Assembly (NCBI GenBank): GCA_017940955.1
Contig: JAGAXP010000303.1
Coordinates: 1-39,531, forward strand
Origin: Oribacterium sp.
Lineage (GTDB): Bacteria > Bacillota_A > Clostridia > Lachnospirales > Lachnospiraceae
DNA length: 39,531 nucleotides
Reading direction: 5' to 3'
The position numbers were made by a program, and so were the translations under genes. The number at the start of each line of letters is the position of its first letter. Positions within the stretch are counted from its first letter, which is position 1. The notes beneath the pieces are model-generated. The model was not told the origin of the DNA and ran no database searches. It was given only the letters and a program-made list of their open reading frames with translations. Of this stretch, positions 32,406 to 39,531 are shown piece by piece.

Positions 32406-33605
32406 CTATGAATAAATCTCATCACAAATAGTCAGGAATCGGAACTTTAACGGATATCCTATTCTCTTTGCAACTTTGTAATTTACGTAAATCCCCGGTG
32501 CACTTATGTATACACAGGGTAAACTTCCTGCCTGAGCTCCGTTCAGAATTTTTGCCGCAGCATCTGCTATGAAACGTCCTACATTTACGGGATCATTTGC
32601 AGATATCAGCATCAGCGCTCCATTTCTTACAGCTTCGGAATCATCCATCAGATAAACAGGGATTTTTTTATCATACAAAGGCTTCAGCAAAGGTTCTATT
32701 TTTTTCAGGTCATTTATAAGGTCTACCGTAAGAAAGAAAGAATCTATCCCCTCATCCGCCATTTTTTTTATCTTTGTCTCAACCAGCTTATAATAACTGT
32801 CCAGTTCTTCATTCGTTTCACGAGGTTGTTCGCTGATATTATATTTTATCAACTCAAAATCCAGCTCTTCAGATGCCTTCTTTATATCAGAAAAACCGGA
32901 AATAGTCTCATCCCCATAAATGATCACTCCCATTTTATGAAAATGCTGTAACGAATCATAGTATTTAAGCTGTCTGAAAACCGATGATGGCTCTACATGT
33001 GCCCACACATTCGGATTGCCACTGCCATTCTCTGCGGAATCTATGATTCCTGATGCGATGGGATCAGTCGCGAGAAAGTCAAGCATAGGGATACTAAGCT
33101 CAAGTTCCTTTACAAAAATACCTGCACTTGTACCAAAAGTCAGAACCATATCTATATCCGTACCTGCGCCCTTTTTTAAGGTTTCTGCAACCTTTGCTTC
33201 GTCACTATAGGCAAGAAAATAAAATCCGTTTGGCGAAAACTCAATATAAGGTCCAAGATCCGCATCAAGCAAAGCCATATACATCTCTTCGGATGACATG
33301 TTTTTTTCATTAATCTCAGAAATATCAAAAGGAATGCTTCCTTTTTTTATCCATCCCAGCTCCTCAAGTCCTGACAGAATATAGTATAGCTGTCTGCTTG
33401 CAGGCATATATTCATCATAATCAATATATGCAAGCCTGAACTTACTTCCGTCAGCCTTTGTATGTGGGGCAGTATCAAAGACTTCCTTTTCTTCTGCTTC
33501 CGCAGCCATGACATCAACATGGGCGATACCGGAAAACATCATTGTAAAAAAAAACATAACAGCCAGAAATATGCTGAAATGTTTGTGAGCTATTGTTTTT
33601 TTCAT
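32406..33605 (-). CDS. Extracellular substrate-binding protein (ABC_sub_bind type) without ABC partners
   Basis: Secreted ligand-binding protein of 399 aa. A signal peptide covers about residues 1-38 (FSIFLAVMFFFTMMFSGIA, then DVMAAEA). The mature part has two lobes with FRLAYIDYDEYMPASRQLYY, DMVLTFGTSAGIFVKE, MGVIIYGDETISGFSD and PVYLMDDSEAVRNGALMLIS, the periplasmic-binding pattern of the ABC substrate-binding (PF04392-like) family. No lipobox Cys is seen, so it may be free or held by the signal anchor. No ABC permease or ATPase is nearby. The next gene is the sensor-MFS, so it may present a ligand to that protein. Its ATG overlaps the stop of the racemase-like gene as ATGA, giving tight coupling. 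The longer in-frame start is rejected. Confidence 0.82.
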   Translation of the reverse strand: MKKTIAHKHFSIFLAVMFFFTMMFSGIAHVDVMAAEAEEKEVFDTAPHTKADGSKFRLAYIDYDEYMPASRQLYYILSGLEELGWIKKGSIPFDISEINEKNMSSEEMYMALLDADLGPYIEFSPNGFYFLAYSDEAKVAETLKKGAGTDIDMVLTFGTSAGIFVKELELSIPMLDFLATDPIASGIIDSAENGSGNPNVWAHVEPSSVFRQLKYYDSLQHFHKMGVIIYGDETISGFSDIKKASEELDFELIKYNISEQPRETNEELDSYYKLVETKIKKMADEGIDSFFLTVDLINDLKKIEPLLKPLYDKKIPVYLMDDSEAVRNGALMLISANDPVNVGRFIADAAAKILNGAQAGSLPCVYISAPGIYVNYKVAKRIGYPLKFRFLTICDEIYS

Positions 33606-34735
33606 ATGTATATTTTCTCCAGTCTTCCGGCTGTCATACACAGCCATTCACTATGAACGTACTTTATTCCGTTTCTTTTAAGAATCTCATCAACGGTTAC
33701 ACCGCTTTCTCCCAAAAGAACGGCCTCGTCCCCCACCACTATATCATCATTTCCTGTTACATCAATACACAGATTATCCATACACACATCGTCAGCCAGA
33801 GTGAATATTCTGTCACGGATCTTCACCCTTATATCCTTTTGTGTAAGAAGCAATGGATTGTCCCAATATCCTATAAAGATTCTCGCTATCCTGCGAATTC
33901 CTGTTGTGTTATTTTCAGGCTCATAAGACAAGGGAACGGACTTATCTATATTTCTTACATCAAAAATTCTGGCACAGATCCTTAAAGCCGGCCGCAATTC
34001 CATGTCTGTACCGCATGGCAGACCATACATGGCTGTACCGACTCTTACCATATCGTACGCATACTCCGGGAAAGCAAATACAAGAGCTGAATTCAGGATA
34101 TGTATCGTAATCTTCTCTCTGTATCGCGGCTTTATTTTCTTTACCATCCGGTCAAACCCTTCCAATTCCTTTTTTATACCGATCCTGTCATTAGAATAGG
34201 AAGTATAAAGATGACTGTAAACACCACAAACCTCTACCTTATCCTGAGAAAAAAACTCATCCTGTTTTAATAGAAAGTCTTCATAGGAAATACCCATTCC
34301 TGAATTCCAGCCATCAAGTCTTATATGTACTTTTATACACACTCCCAGTCTTTCGGCTATTTCATAAAGTCTGAAAAACTGAGAAACACTGTACACAGAA
34401 AAAAAGGTCATTTCCGGCTTGACCTTATGATTTAAAAGACAGTCTTCTATCTCCAGATCATCTGCACCGCCAAGAAGAAGTGTCTTTAGATCATCTTCCC
34501 ACTTAACAGATGAAATCTGCAATAATTCACTCATTTTTCCAACGGCAATCATATTGACAAGCTTTTGTTCACCGAGAAATTTCCTTATTCCCATAATGCC
34601 GTGTCCATAAGCATCCGCTTTTAAAATGCCACAGACTGCTTTGTCTTTTCCCACAACACTCCTAATGGTATTGATATTATATTTGATGTCTGCCGTGCTT
34701 ATTTCAGCCCAAGCGGCTTTTTGTTGTTTTGGCAT
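33602..34735 (-). CDS. Alanine racemase-like PLP enzyme (divergent)
   Basis: Fold-type III PLP racemase of 377 aa. The PLP lysine is K39 in CGILKADAYGHG. The C-terminal catalytic Tyr is probably Y290 in FIGYWDNPLL, where standard alanine racemases read IGYADGY. VCMDNLCIDV corresponds to the usual VCMDQ block. The N-terminal barrel motif normally reading DTGMGRLG, with the Arg near the substrate carboxylate, is changed to DGWNSGMG (141-148), so substrate preference may differ. The start MPKQQKAAW has GGAG upstream and lies 32 bp inside the 3' end of the preceding gene. Position within the sensor operon suggests production of a D-amino acid for that system rather than housekeeping D-Ala supply, which is inference. 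Confidence 0.82.
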   Translation of the reverse strand: MPKQQKAAWAEISTADIKYNINTIRSVVGKDKAVCGILKADAYGHGIMGIRKFLGEQKLVNMIAVGKMSELLQISSVKWEDDLKTLLLGGADDLEIEDCLLNHKVKPEMTFFSVYSVSQFFRLYEIAERLGVCIKVHIRLDGWNSGMGISYEDFLLKQDEFFSQDKVEVCGVYSHLYTSYSNDRIGIKKELEGFDRMVKKIKPRYREKITIHILNSALVFAFPEYAYDMVRVGTAMYGLPCGTDMELRPALRICARIFDVRNIDKSVPLSYEPENNTTGIRRIARIFIGYWDNPLLLTQKDIRVKIRDRIFTLADDVCMDNLCIDVTGNDDIVVGDEAVLLGESGVTVDEILKRNGIKYVHSEWLCMTAGRLEKIYI

Positions 34736-36221
34736 TAATGATATTCTCCGTAAAGCAGCCGAACAATTCCTGAGCTGCCGTTTTATACCAGTCCGGCTTT
34801 CTCTCATTTTTTACTGTAAGATCCGGATACATCTCATGCAACCCTATCATATGTGCATTCCATAATGTAGTTTTTTCTATACTACTCTTAAGAAAAGACA
34901 GATTACATCCTGTCATCAGCATTTCAACCGGACCTGCTGTGGTAGCGTAGCCATCTCCGCCGAAAAGGGCATACATCGGTCCGCTTATATATCCTGTGCA
35001 GTCAAAGCCTCCGACTATGTCCGCTTCTTCTTTCATGCCCATCTCATTTAAAAGTTTCATCACAGTTTTTTGCCATGACGGCAGATAAACAGACTGGAAC
35101 ATTCCGCCCATCCATGTAATCCCGCGTTCAAATGCCAACAGTACAGACACAATAAAAATCCCCGGGTAGATTTCCTCTCTTTCCAGAAGACCTTTTATAC
35201 TGTCAGGATCTGCTATGTATTGAACCTTACTGCCATCTCTGGACTCCCCGATCAGTTCCCCGCTTTCACTTAATCTTAGAAAAACTTTTCTGCCTTTGCT
35301 GTCTGCCCCGACAAAAAGCTGTGATGCAATGGGAAGACCATCCTCAGTGGTGATTTCATTAATTATCTTTCTTGCACTTCTGAAAAACATCACTCTGTGA
35401 AGAATCGAATTTTCGTCTCCAAGCTCTTTTATCAGTATTTTTTTTATCACTCTTTCTACTTCCAGGTAGGCAAAAGTAAATCCCGTCTCCTCCGGAAAAA
35501 GCTTCCCGGATAGCATCGCTCCTATCGCAGTTACCTGTTCGGAATAATTCCTGCACTTTCTTACCAGATCTGTTTCATAGATCGTCTTAAGAAGCTCCTC
35601 CAGAGTCTTTTTTACTGTATCATCAGGATTTTCAGTGATAAAATTGTTCCGGAAACGTTCCAGCATTTCTTCATCTATTGCCTTCGCCTTTATAGCCATC
35701 TGATTATGATCTACAGCTCTGAAAAAGGGAAGAGCTCCCTTACTTTCATCTGATACATACAGATTTATGCCTCTGGCAAAAGTAACATTTCCCAGTTCTA
35801 CCTGTCCACCGGAAAAAATCGGAATGATTCTTCCCTGTACTCCAAGCTTGCGAAGCAAAAATCCGTACAGAATATCTCCCTGAAAGGACTGTGAACAGAA
35901 TACTGCACCATGATGATCTGCAGTTAAAATCACATTTGCCTCCAAGGCAGCAGCTATATCTTTTCCAGCCTTGTCTCCAAGCCTTTCCGTTATAAACTCT
36001 TCCGCACTTTCATAAAAATCTGAAGGTTCATATATGGTTTTTCTTGTTTTATTGAATGACACCTTTGATGCCTGTTGCGCCAAAAAACCATCCAGGGTCA
36101 CAGATCCTCTTTCATAGCAGGACATGACACATGCATTTCTTTCGGCACATAACATGGCCATATCCTGTATGGAAGCTCCTGAGGAATCATTGGTGTCCAA
36201 AGTATTAACTCTGTTTATCAT
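34704..36221 (-). CDS. Unrecognised 505-aa protein of the cluster B operon
   Basis: Soluble-looking protein of 505 aa with no signal peptide or membrane segment. I do not recognise its family. Visible features are an N-terminal region with CAERNACVMSCYERG, a striking central block VILTADHHGAVFCSQSFQGD followed by YGFLLRKLGVQGRIIPIFSG and NVTFARGINLY, a helical middle, and a C-terminal GGFDCTGYISGPMYALFGGD. The His pair with nearby Gln/Asp resembles a metal- or substrate-binding site, so an enzyme is likely, but no reaction can be claimed. Its ATG overlaps the stop of the sensor phosphatase gene (ATGA), and its 3' end overlaps the racemase-like gene by 32 bp. It may work with the racemase-like enzyme on the same metabolite. 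Confidence 0.8.
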   Translation of the reverse strand: MINRVNTLDTNDSSGASIQDMAMLCAERNACVMSCYERGSVTLDGFLAQQASKVSFNKTRKTIYEPSDFYESAEEFITERLGDKAGKDIAAALEANVILTADHHGAVFCSQSFQGDILYGFLLRKLGVQGRIIPIFSGGQVELGNVTFARGINLYVSDESKGALPFFRAVDHNQMAIKAKAIDEEMLERFRNNFITENPDDTVKKTLEELLKTIYETDLVRKCRNYSEQVTAIGAMLSGKLFPEETGFTFAYLEVERVIKKILIKELGDENSILHRVMFFRSARKIINEITTEDGLPIASQLFVGADSKGRKVFLRLSESGELIGESRDGSKVQYIADPDSIKGLLEREEIYPGIFIVSVLLAFERGITWMGGMFQSVYLPSWQKTVMKLLNEMGMKEEADIVGGFDCTGYISGPMYALFGGDGYATTAGPVEMLMTGCNLSFLKSSIEKTTLWNAHMIGLHEMYPDLTVKNERKPDWYKTAAQELFGCFTENIINAKTTKSRLG

Positions 36222-38002
36222 TCCGATTGGTTTGCTCCATTCGTACCTAAGAACTTGAAGCCCATCATAGTAATATCGTCAAATTGAGGTGCCGTTCCCA
36301 CAAACTCATCTATGTCTTTTCTCAGTTCGGGCAGAATTTCAACAGGAACCGAGTTTTTGTTTTTGTTAATAGATGTGAGAAGCCTTTCCTCACCAAACAG
36401 TTCATTGTTACTATTCGTTGCTTCCGTTACACCGTCTGTATAAACAAAGAGACTGTCTCCCGGATTAAGGTCAAATTCATCCTGTCTGTATTTGATACCT
36501 TCAAAGGTTGCAACAGCAGGTGAATGTTTTGTTTTAACAAGCTCGAAGCACTCATCGCTTCTTCTGATTGCAGGATACTCGTGTCCTGCATTGGCTTCTA
36601 TAACATGACCTGTTTCAAGATCGATAAGCGCGAGCCATACAGTAACAAACAGTTCTGCTTCATTGCCTTCGCAGAGCTGATTATTTACATTCATAAGAGC
36701 CTGTGCCGGAAGTTCTCCCATCTGCATACGGTTCTTAATAAGAGTTTTGGCAATGACCATAAACAGTGCTGCCGGAACTCCCTTTCCGGAAACATCCGCA
36801 ATTACCAACGCCAGATGCTTATCATCTGTCAGGAAGAAATCATAAAAATCTCCTCCCACCTCCTTTGCAGGAGCCATAGTTGCGTAAATATCAAAATCTT
36901 TCCTGTTTGGAAAAGCCGGAAATACTCTGGGAAGCATATCCGCCTGGATCTGTGTTGCGACATTGAGTTCCGCACCAATACGTTCCTTCTCCTTCGTCAC
37001 TTTCTGAAGATTCACCATGTATTCTTCAAGTGAGTTGACCATCTCCGCAAAACGCTCTGACAAAGATCCAAGCTCATCATACTGACCCTTTTCTTCAGAT
37101 ATTTTTTTCGCAAGATTTGGATTCTTAGTATTTGCATATTCCTCTACATTGTTCTCAAGTCTCTGAATACGTGCAAAAATATATGTATAAAGGAACCTGA
37201 ATAAAGCAATCGTTGCAACTGCAAAAATCAGGGCAGCAGCAAATGCCTGTCGGAAAACAGAATTAAAAATCATGGAATTGACATGATCAACACTGGTATC
37301 CGCGCAAATCAGGCCAATCTTCTCTCCATCTATAATAAGAGGGAAGCAGTAAGTATACATATACCCATATTCGTTATTAAGCGAGTCTATAGCTTTTGTC
37401 TCACTTCCCGTTTCCCATGTCTCCCACATATAATGGTGAATCGAGGGATCTTCATATACAACGTCTCCGATTTGAAGTATCTCAGTACCATCAGGTCCTG
37501 TCTCAGGCACAAAAGTAGCATCAAGAACATAACGAACCTTATGGTCTTCACCCTCTATTGGGCTGATAAAATATACATAATTCAATTTGAACTCTTCAGC
37601 GGAATCCCTGAAGACGCAAAGCCAATATTCATATCTATAGGTTACATAAAGTCTTTTTGCCTCTTCATCCATTTCCCGGTATGTCGGCATATAGTCATAG
37701 TTTTTCTGAATATATGAATAAAAGGCATTTCTTACATTTGACAGATCATTACTGAAGTCCATCGGAACATTCAATTTGTAGTCATGCTCATCAAGCCAGT
37801 CCTTAATATCCGCAAGTTCACTGCCTTCTTTCTGGATGATTCCGGACATATGCCTTGTAAACTTCTCGAGATTAACGATAACATCTTCATGATAAGATGT
37901 TGTCTGATTAACATACGAAATAATACCGCTTATCACGGTAGTTACTATTGCGAACAGAATAAAAAGTACGCTAAATTGCCTTGCCAAACTCTTGGTTTTC
38001 AT
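36218..38002 (-). CDS. Membrane sensor PP2C/SpoIIE-type serine phosphatase (cluster B)
   Basis: RsbU-like phosphatase of 594 aa and first gene of cluster B. TM1 is about 9-31. The extracytoplasmic sensor region (about 32-250) contains LNYVYFISPIEGEDHKVRYV and YTYCFPLIIDGEKIGLICAD. TM2 is about 262-285, then a HAMP-like linker and a coiled coil (QKVTKEKERIGAELNVATQ). The PP2C domain covers about 350-594, with metal-site blocks EVGGDFYDFF, ADVSGKGVPAALFM, VYTDGVTEATN and FDDITMMGF. The phosphatase half is very close to that of the cluster A phosphatase, while the sensor halves differ. AGGGG lies 6 nt before the ATG. The ATGA junction with the next gene shows translational coupling. Confidence 0.93.
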   Translation of the reverse strand: MKTKSLARQFSVLFILFAIVTTVISGIISYVNQTTSYHEDVIVNLEKFTRHMSGIIQKEGSELADIKDWLDEHDYKLNVPMDFSNDLSNVRNAFYSYIQKNYDYMPTYREMDEEAKRLYVTYRYEYWLCVFRDSAEEFKLNYVYFISPIEGEDHKVRYVLDATFVPETGPDGTEILQIGDVVYEDPSIHHYMWETWETGSETKAIDSLNNEYGYMYTYCFPLIIDGEKIGLICADTSVDHVNSMIFNSVFRQAFAAALIFAVATIALFRFLYTYIFARIQRLENNVEEYANTKNPNLAKKISEEKGQYDELGSLSERFAEMVNSLEEYMVNLQKVTKEKERIGAELNVATQIQADMLPRVFPAFPNRKDFDIYATMAPAKEVGGDFYDFFLTDDKHLALVIADVSGKGVPAALFMVIAKTLIKNRMQMGELPAQALMNVNNQLCEGNEAELFVTVWLALIDLETGHVIEANAGHEYPAIRRSDECFELVKTKHSPAVATFEGIKYRQDEFDLNPGDSLFVYTDGVTEATNSNNELFGEERLLTSINKNKNSVPVEILPELRKDIDEFVGTAPQFDDITMMGFKFLGTNGANQSE

Positions 38003-38052
38003 TTTTTCCCCTGCTTTAATGAATAAATTTGTGATACACAATGATTATAAAT

Positions 38053-38068
38053 CTTGCTTAAAAGCAAG
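38053..38068. promoter_or_regulatory. Small hairpin in the cluster B leader
   Basis: CTTGCTT-AA-AAGCAAG lies about 50 bp upstream of the first cluster B start codon. On the plus strand it is followed by CTTTTT, so it could block read-through from the cluster. TATAAT-like boxes on the minus strand lie on both sides (38044-38049 and 38105-38110), but no clear -35 pairs with them. The rest of the 38003-38358 gap has no gene. Confidence 0.4.
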
Positions 38069-38310
38069 CTTTTTCTCTCTGAAACATCGGCTGTCTTATC
38101 CTCTATTATAAGCATATTCGCTTAACAAATTTAATTCTGTTATGAATGATTTTACCAAAGCCTTTCCTCTTCAGTAAAAGTTCAGCCGTCCTCCCGCACG
38201 GTCTTTGCAAAAGTTGTATACGAAAATCTCAAAGAACTAAAAGTAACCCGAAGATAATTCCTTATCCATAACTTCAAAGATGACGAGTAATATTTATAAG
38301 ATTGTGTTTC

Positions 38311-38340
38311 TTGGTTAAACTTTAGATATGGTTTTATATA
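38311..38340 (+). promoter_or_regulatory. Possible promoter of the unknown lipoprotein gene
   Basis: TTGGTT and TATATA are separated by 18 nt, 18 bp upstream of the ATG at 38359; GAGAGGAG serves as the ribosome binding site. Confidence 0.45.
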
Positions 38341-38358
38341 AGTGAGAGGAGCAGAAGG

Positions 38359-39108
38359 ATGAGAATAAAAGGATGGTTTTACTTATGTATGGCGGCGTTG
38401 ACATTGGCACTTACGGGATGTGGCGGTAATAACAAAGAAAATGTTGACTACTATGATCCGGAGACTCTGGGCTTCACTGTGACCGGAGAAGCATCTCTTG
38501 ATGATTTTACGTGGCTTTTTACCCCGAAAAATTATGACAAGAGCTATGATGTGCGTTTTTCCGATCCTTATGCCATAAACGGAGTCTGGGAATTCGCAAA
38601 CTGGCATAAACCGAATAAAAAATCAGGCTACGTGAAGGATGTTTACTGGATGAATATCGAGGTTGAAGGAAAGGGCAAATCCGGAATCCAGTCCAATGAG
38701 AATACGGATCCTGGTGTGGCTGCGGACGTATATGGATATCAGGCATTCAAAAACAGCGATGAAGCGAAGGCAGCCGGTCTTTCCGGCAGTGATACGGCTT
38801 CAAAGCTGCTGGACGCCATGAGTAATCTTTATGGGGATGTGCCCTGTAAAGTGACTATCATACTTGCCGGAAGAGAGGATGAAAACGGCAGCTGGAGTGA
38901 GATAAAAACCGAGAAGCCCATAGAGTTTGAAGGTAAGTATTATCCTGACCACCAGCTTTTGAAGGTTGAGGATTCCAAGGGCAGTCAGATAATGATAAAT
39001 GATTTCCTTGATAACGGCACTGAACAGCATGCCACAGCCACCTATGAGGTTTCTAAAAAAGACTTTTCTCTGAATGGTGTTGGCGGATTGTACAGAGCGG
39101 ATAAGTAA
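38359..39108 (+). CDS. Lipoprotein of unknown function
   Basis: Predicted lipid-anchored surface protein of 249 aa. The signal MRIKGWFYLCMAALTLALTG ends in the lipobox LTGC (C21). The mature part begins GGNNKENVDYYDPETLGF. It has an acidic/aromatic composition with many strands and no repeats, for example DFTWLFTPKNYD and NGVWEFANWHKPNKKSGYV. Phrases such as KVTIILAGREDENGSW suggest a compact beta-rich domain. I do not recognise the family. It is a single gene divergent from cluster B, which could place it under the same signal, but nothing ties it to the cluster functionally. A palindrome copy follows its stop codon. Confidence 0.75.
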   Translation: MRIKGWFYLCMAALTLALTGCGGNNKENVDYYDPETLGFTVTGEASLDDFTWLFTPKNYDKSYDVRFSDPYAINGVWEFANWHKPNKKSGYVKDVYWMNIEVEGKGKSGIQSNENTDPGVAADVYGYQAFKNSDEAKAAGLSGSDTASKLLDAMSNLYGDVPCKVTIILAGREDENGSWSEIKTEKPIEFEGKYYPDHQLLKVEDSKGSQIMINDFLDNGTEQHATATYEVSKKDFSLNGVGGLYRADK

Positions 39109-39121
39109 ATGGTCCGGAATG

Positions 39122-39163
39122 CCACCGGGGACGGTTACCGCTATTGAGAACTGTCTACGGTGG
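39122..39163. repeat. Dispersed GGGGACGG palindrome, copy 4 (diverged)
   Basis: CCACCGGGGACGGTT pairs with AACTGTCTACGGTGG with three mismatches. It begins 14 bp after the lipoprotein stop. It is the most decayed of the four copies. Confidence 0.7.
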
Positions 39164-39189
39164 ACTCGCCGGTTTAAAGAGGTATATGT

Positions 39190-39531
39190 ATGAAACAAGC
39201 TCAAATCGTTAAAGATATACAGTCAGAACTGTTTTCAAGACAGGACCTGTCCTATCGGGAGCTGCAGGAAAGGATCATACCTAACATAGAGGCGGATTCA
39301 ATTTTAGGCGTGAGGACACCGGAGCTCAGAAAGCTTGCAAAGGAGCTTTTAAAGCGTGAGGACCTTCAGGAGTTTCTTGATGTGCTGCCACATAAATATT
39401 TTGATGAGAACCAGCTTCACGCTTTTATCATTTCCGAGATAAAGGATTATGACCGGTGCATTTCGGAGGTGGAGCGTTTTCTTCCATTTGTGGATAACTG
39501 GGCTACCTGCGATCAAATGTCACCTAAGGTG
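39190..39531 (+). CDS. DNA alkylation repair protein, AlkD-like (5' part, cut by the window edge)
   Basis: The first 114 residues of an AlkD-type DNA glycosylase, a HEAT-like helical repeat protein that removes alkylated purines. The segments ELFSRQDLSYRELQERIIPN, GVRTPELRKLAKELLK, YFDENQLHAFIISEIKDY and FLPFVDNWATCDQMSPKV are family-typical. The VDNWATCD block is the conserved core around the catalytic Asp/Trp region. The ATG at 39190 follows AAAGAGG by 7 nt; an ATG 4 bp earlier leads straight to a stop. The 3' end is outside the window. Confidence 0.9.
   Translation, partial: MKQAQIVKDIQSELFSRQDLSYRELQERIIPNIEADSILGVRTPELRKLAKELLKREDLQEFLDVLPHKYFDENQLHAFIISEIKDYDRCISEVERFLPFVDNWATCDQMSPKV

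Overview
The window looks like a chromosomal segment of an obligately anaerobic, low-to-moderate GC Firmicute of class Clostridia, most likely family Lachnospiraceae. The evidence is a cytosolic [FeFe] hydrogenase fused into a flavin/NAD(P) redox module, DUF4358 and Thr/Glu-rich lipoproteins, DHHW/MBOAT acetylation proteins, strong AGGAGG-type ribosome binding sites and a YybS-like membrane protein. Species cannot be named from the sequence alone. No phage, plasmid or CRISPR locus is visible. The only transposase-related trace is a truncated Rpn-type remnant at 13.5-14.0 kb.

Layout. Positions 0-8.3 kb hold a cell-surface group: an MBOAT O-acyltransferase with its DHHW partner, a DUF4358 lipoprotein, and three secreted SGNH-hydrolase paralogs with a flavin reductase gene inserted between them. 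tRNA-Gly(CCC) lies at 8.5 kb. A LysR regulator diverges from an exported FMN/FAD flavoprotein reductase (8.7-12.0 kb), followed by a D-2-hydroxyacid dehydrogenase. Positions 14.2-17.2 kb hold ilvD and argC (branched-chain amino acid and arginine synthesis). A cytidylate-kinase-like protein and a YybS-like membrane protein follow. Cluster A (19.5-26.0 kb, +) is GGDEF, sensor-MFS fusion, Ddl-like ATP-grasp and a PP2C/SpoIIE sensor phosphatase. The hydrogenase pair occupies 26.1-29.6 kb (-). Cluster B (38.0-29.9 kb, -) is a PP2C/SpoIIE sensor phosphatase, an unrecognised 505-aa protein, an alanine-racemase-like enzyme, an orphan substrate-binding protein, a second sensor-MFS fusion and a 45-aa ORF. 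The window ends with an unknown lipoprotein and the 5' part of an AlkD-like DNA glycosylase gene.

The most interesting feature is the pair of clusters A and B. Each joins a membrane sensor phosphatase, an MFS-type membrane domain carrying its own extracytoplasmic sensor region, and one divergent enzyme of the D-alanine pathway (ligase-like in A, racemase-like in B). Cluster B genes overlap by ATGA junctions or are separated by a few bases. This suggests a signalling or export system built around a D-amino acid or small peptide-like metabolite; that function is inference.

Intergenic DNA is unusually structured. A modular CCGG-bounded palindromic element occurs three times, with modules 1+2, 1 only and 2 only. 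A GGGGACGGTTC palindrome occurs four times. A ~45-nt leader motif occurs three times, upstream of an SGNH gene and of ilvD. Most of these elements sit directly after stop codons.
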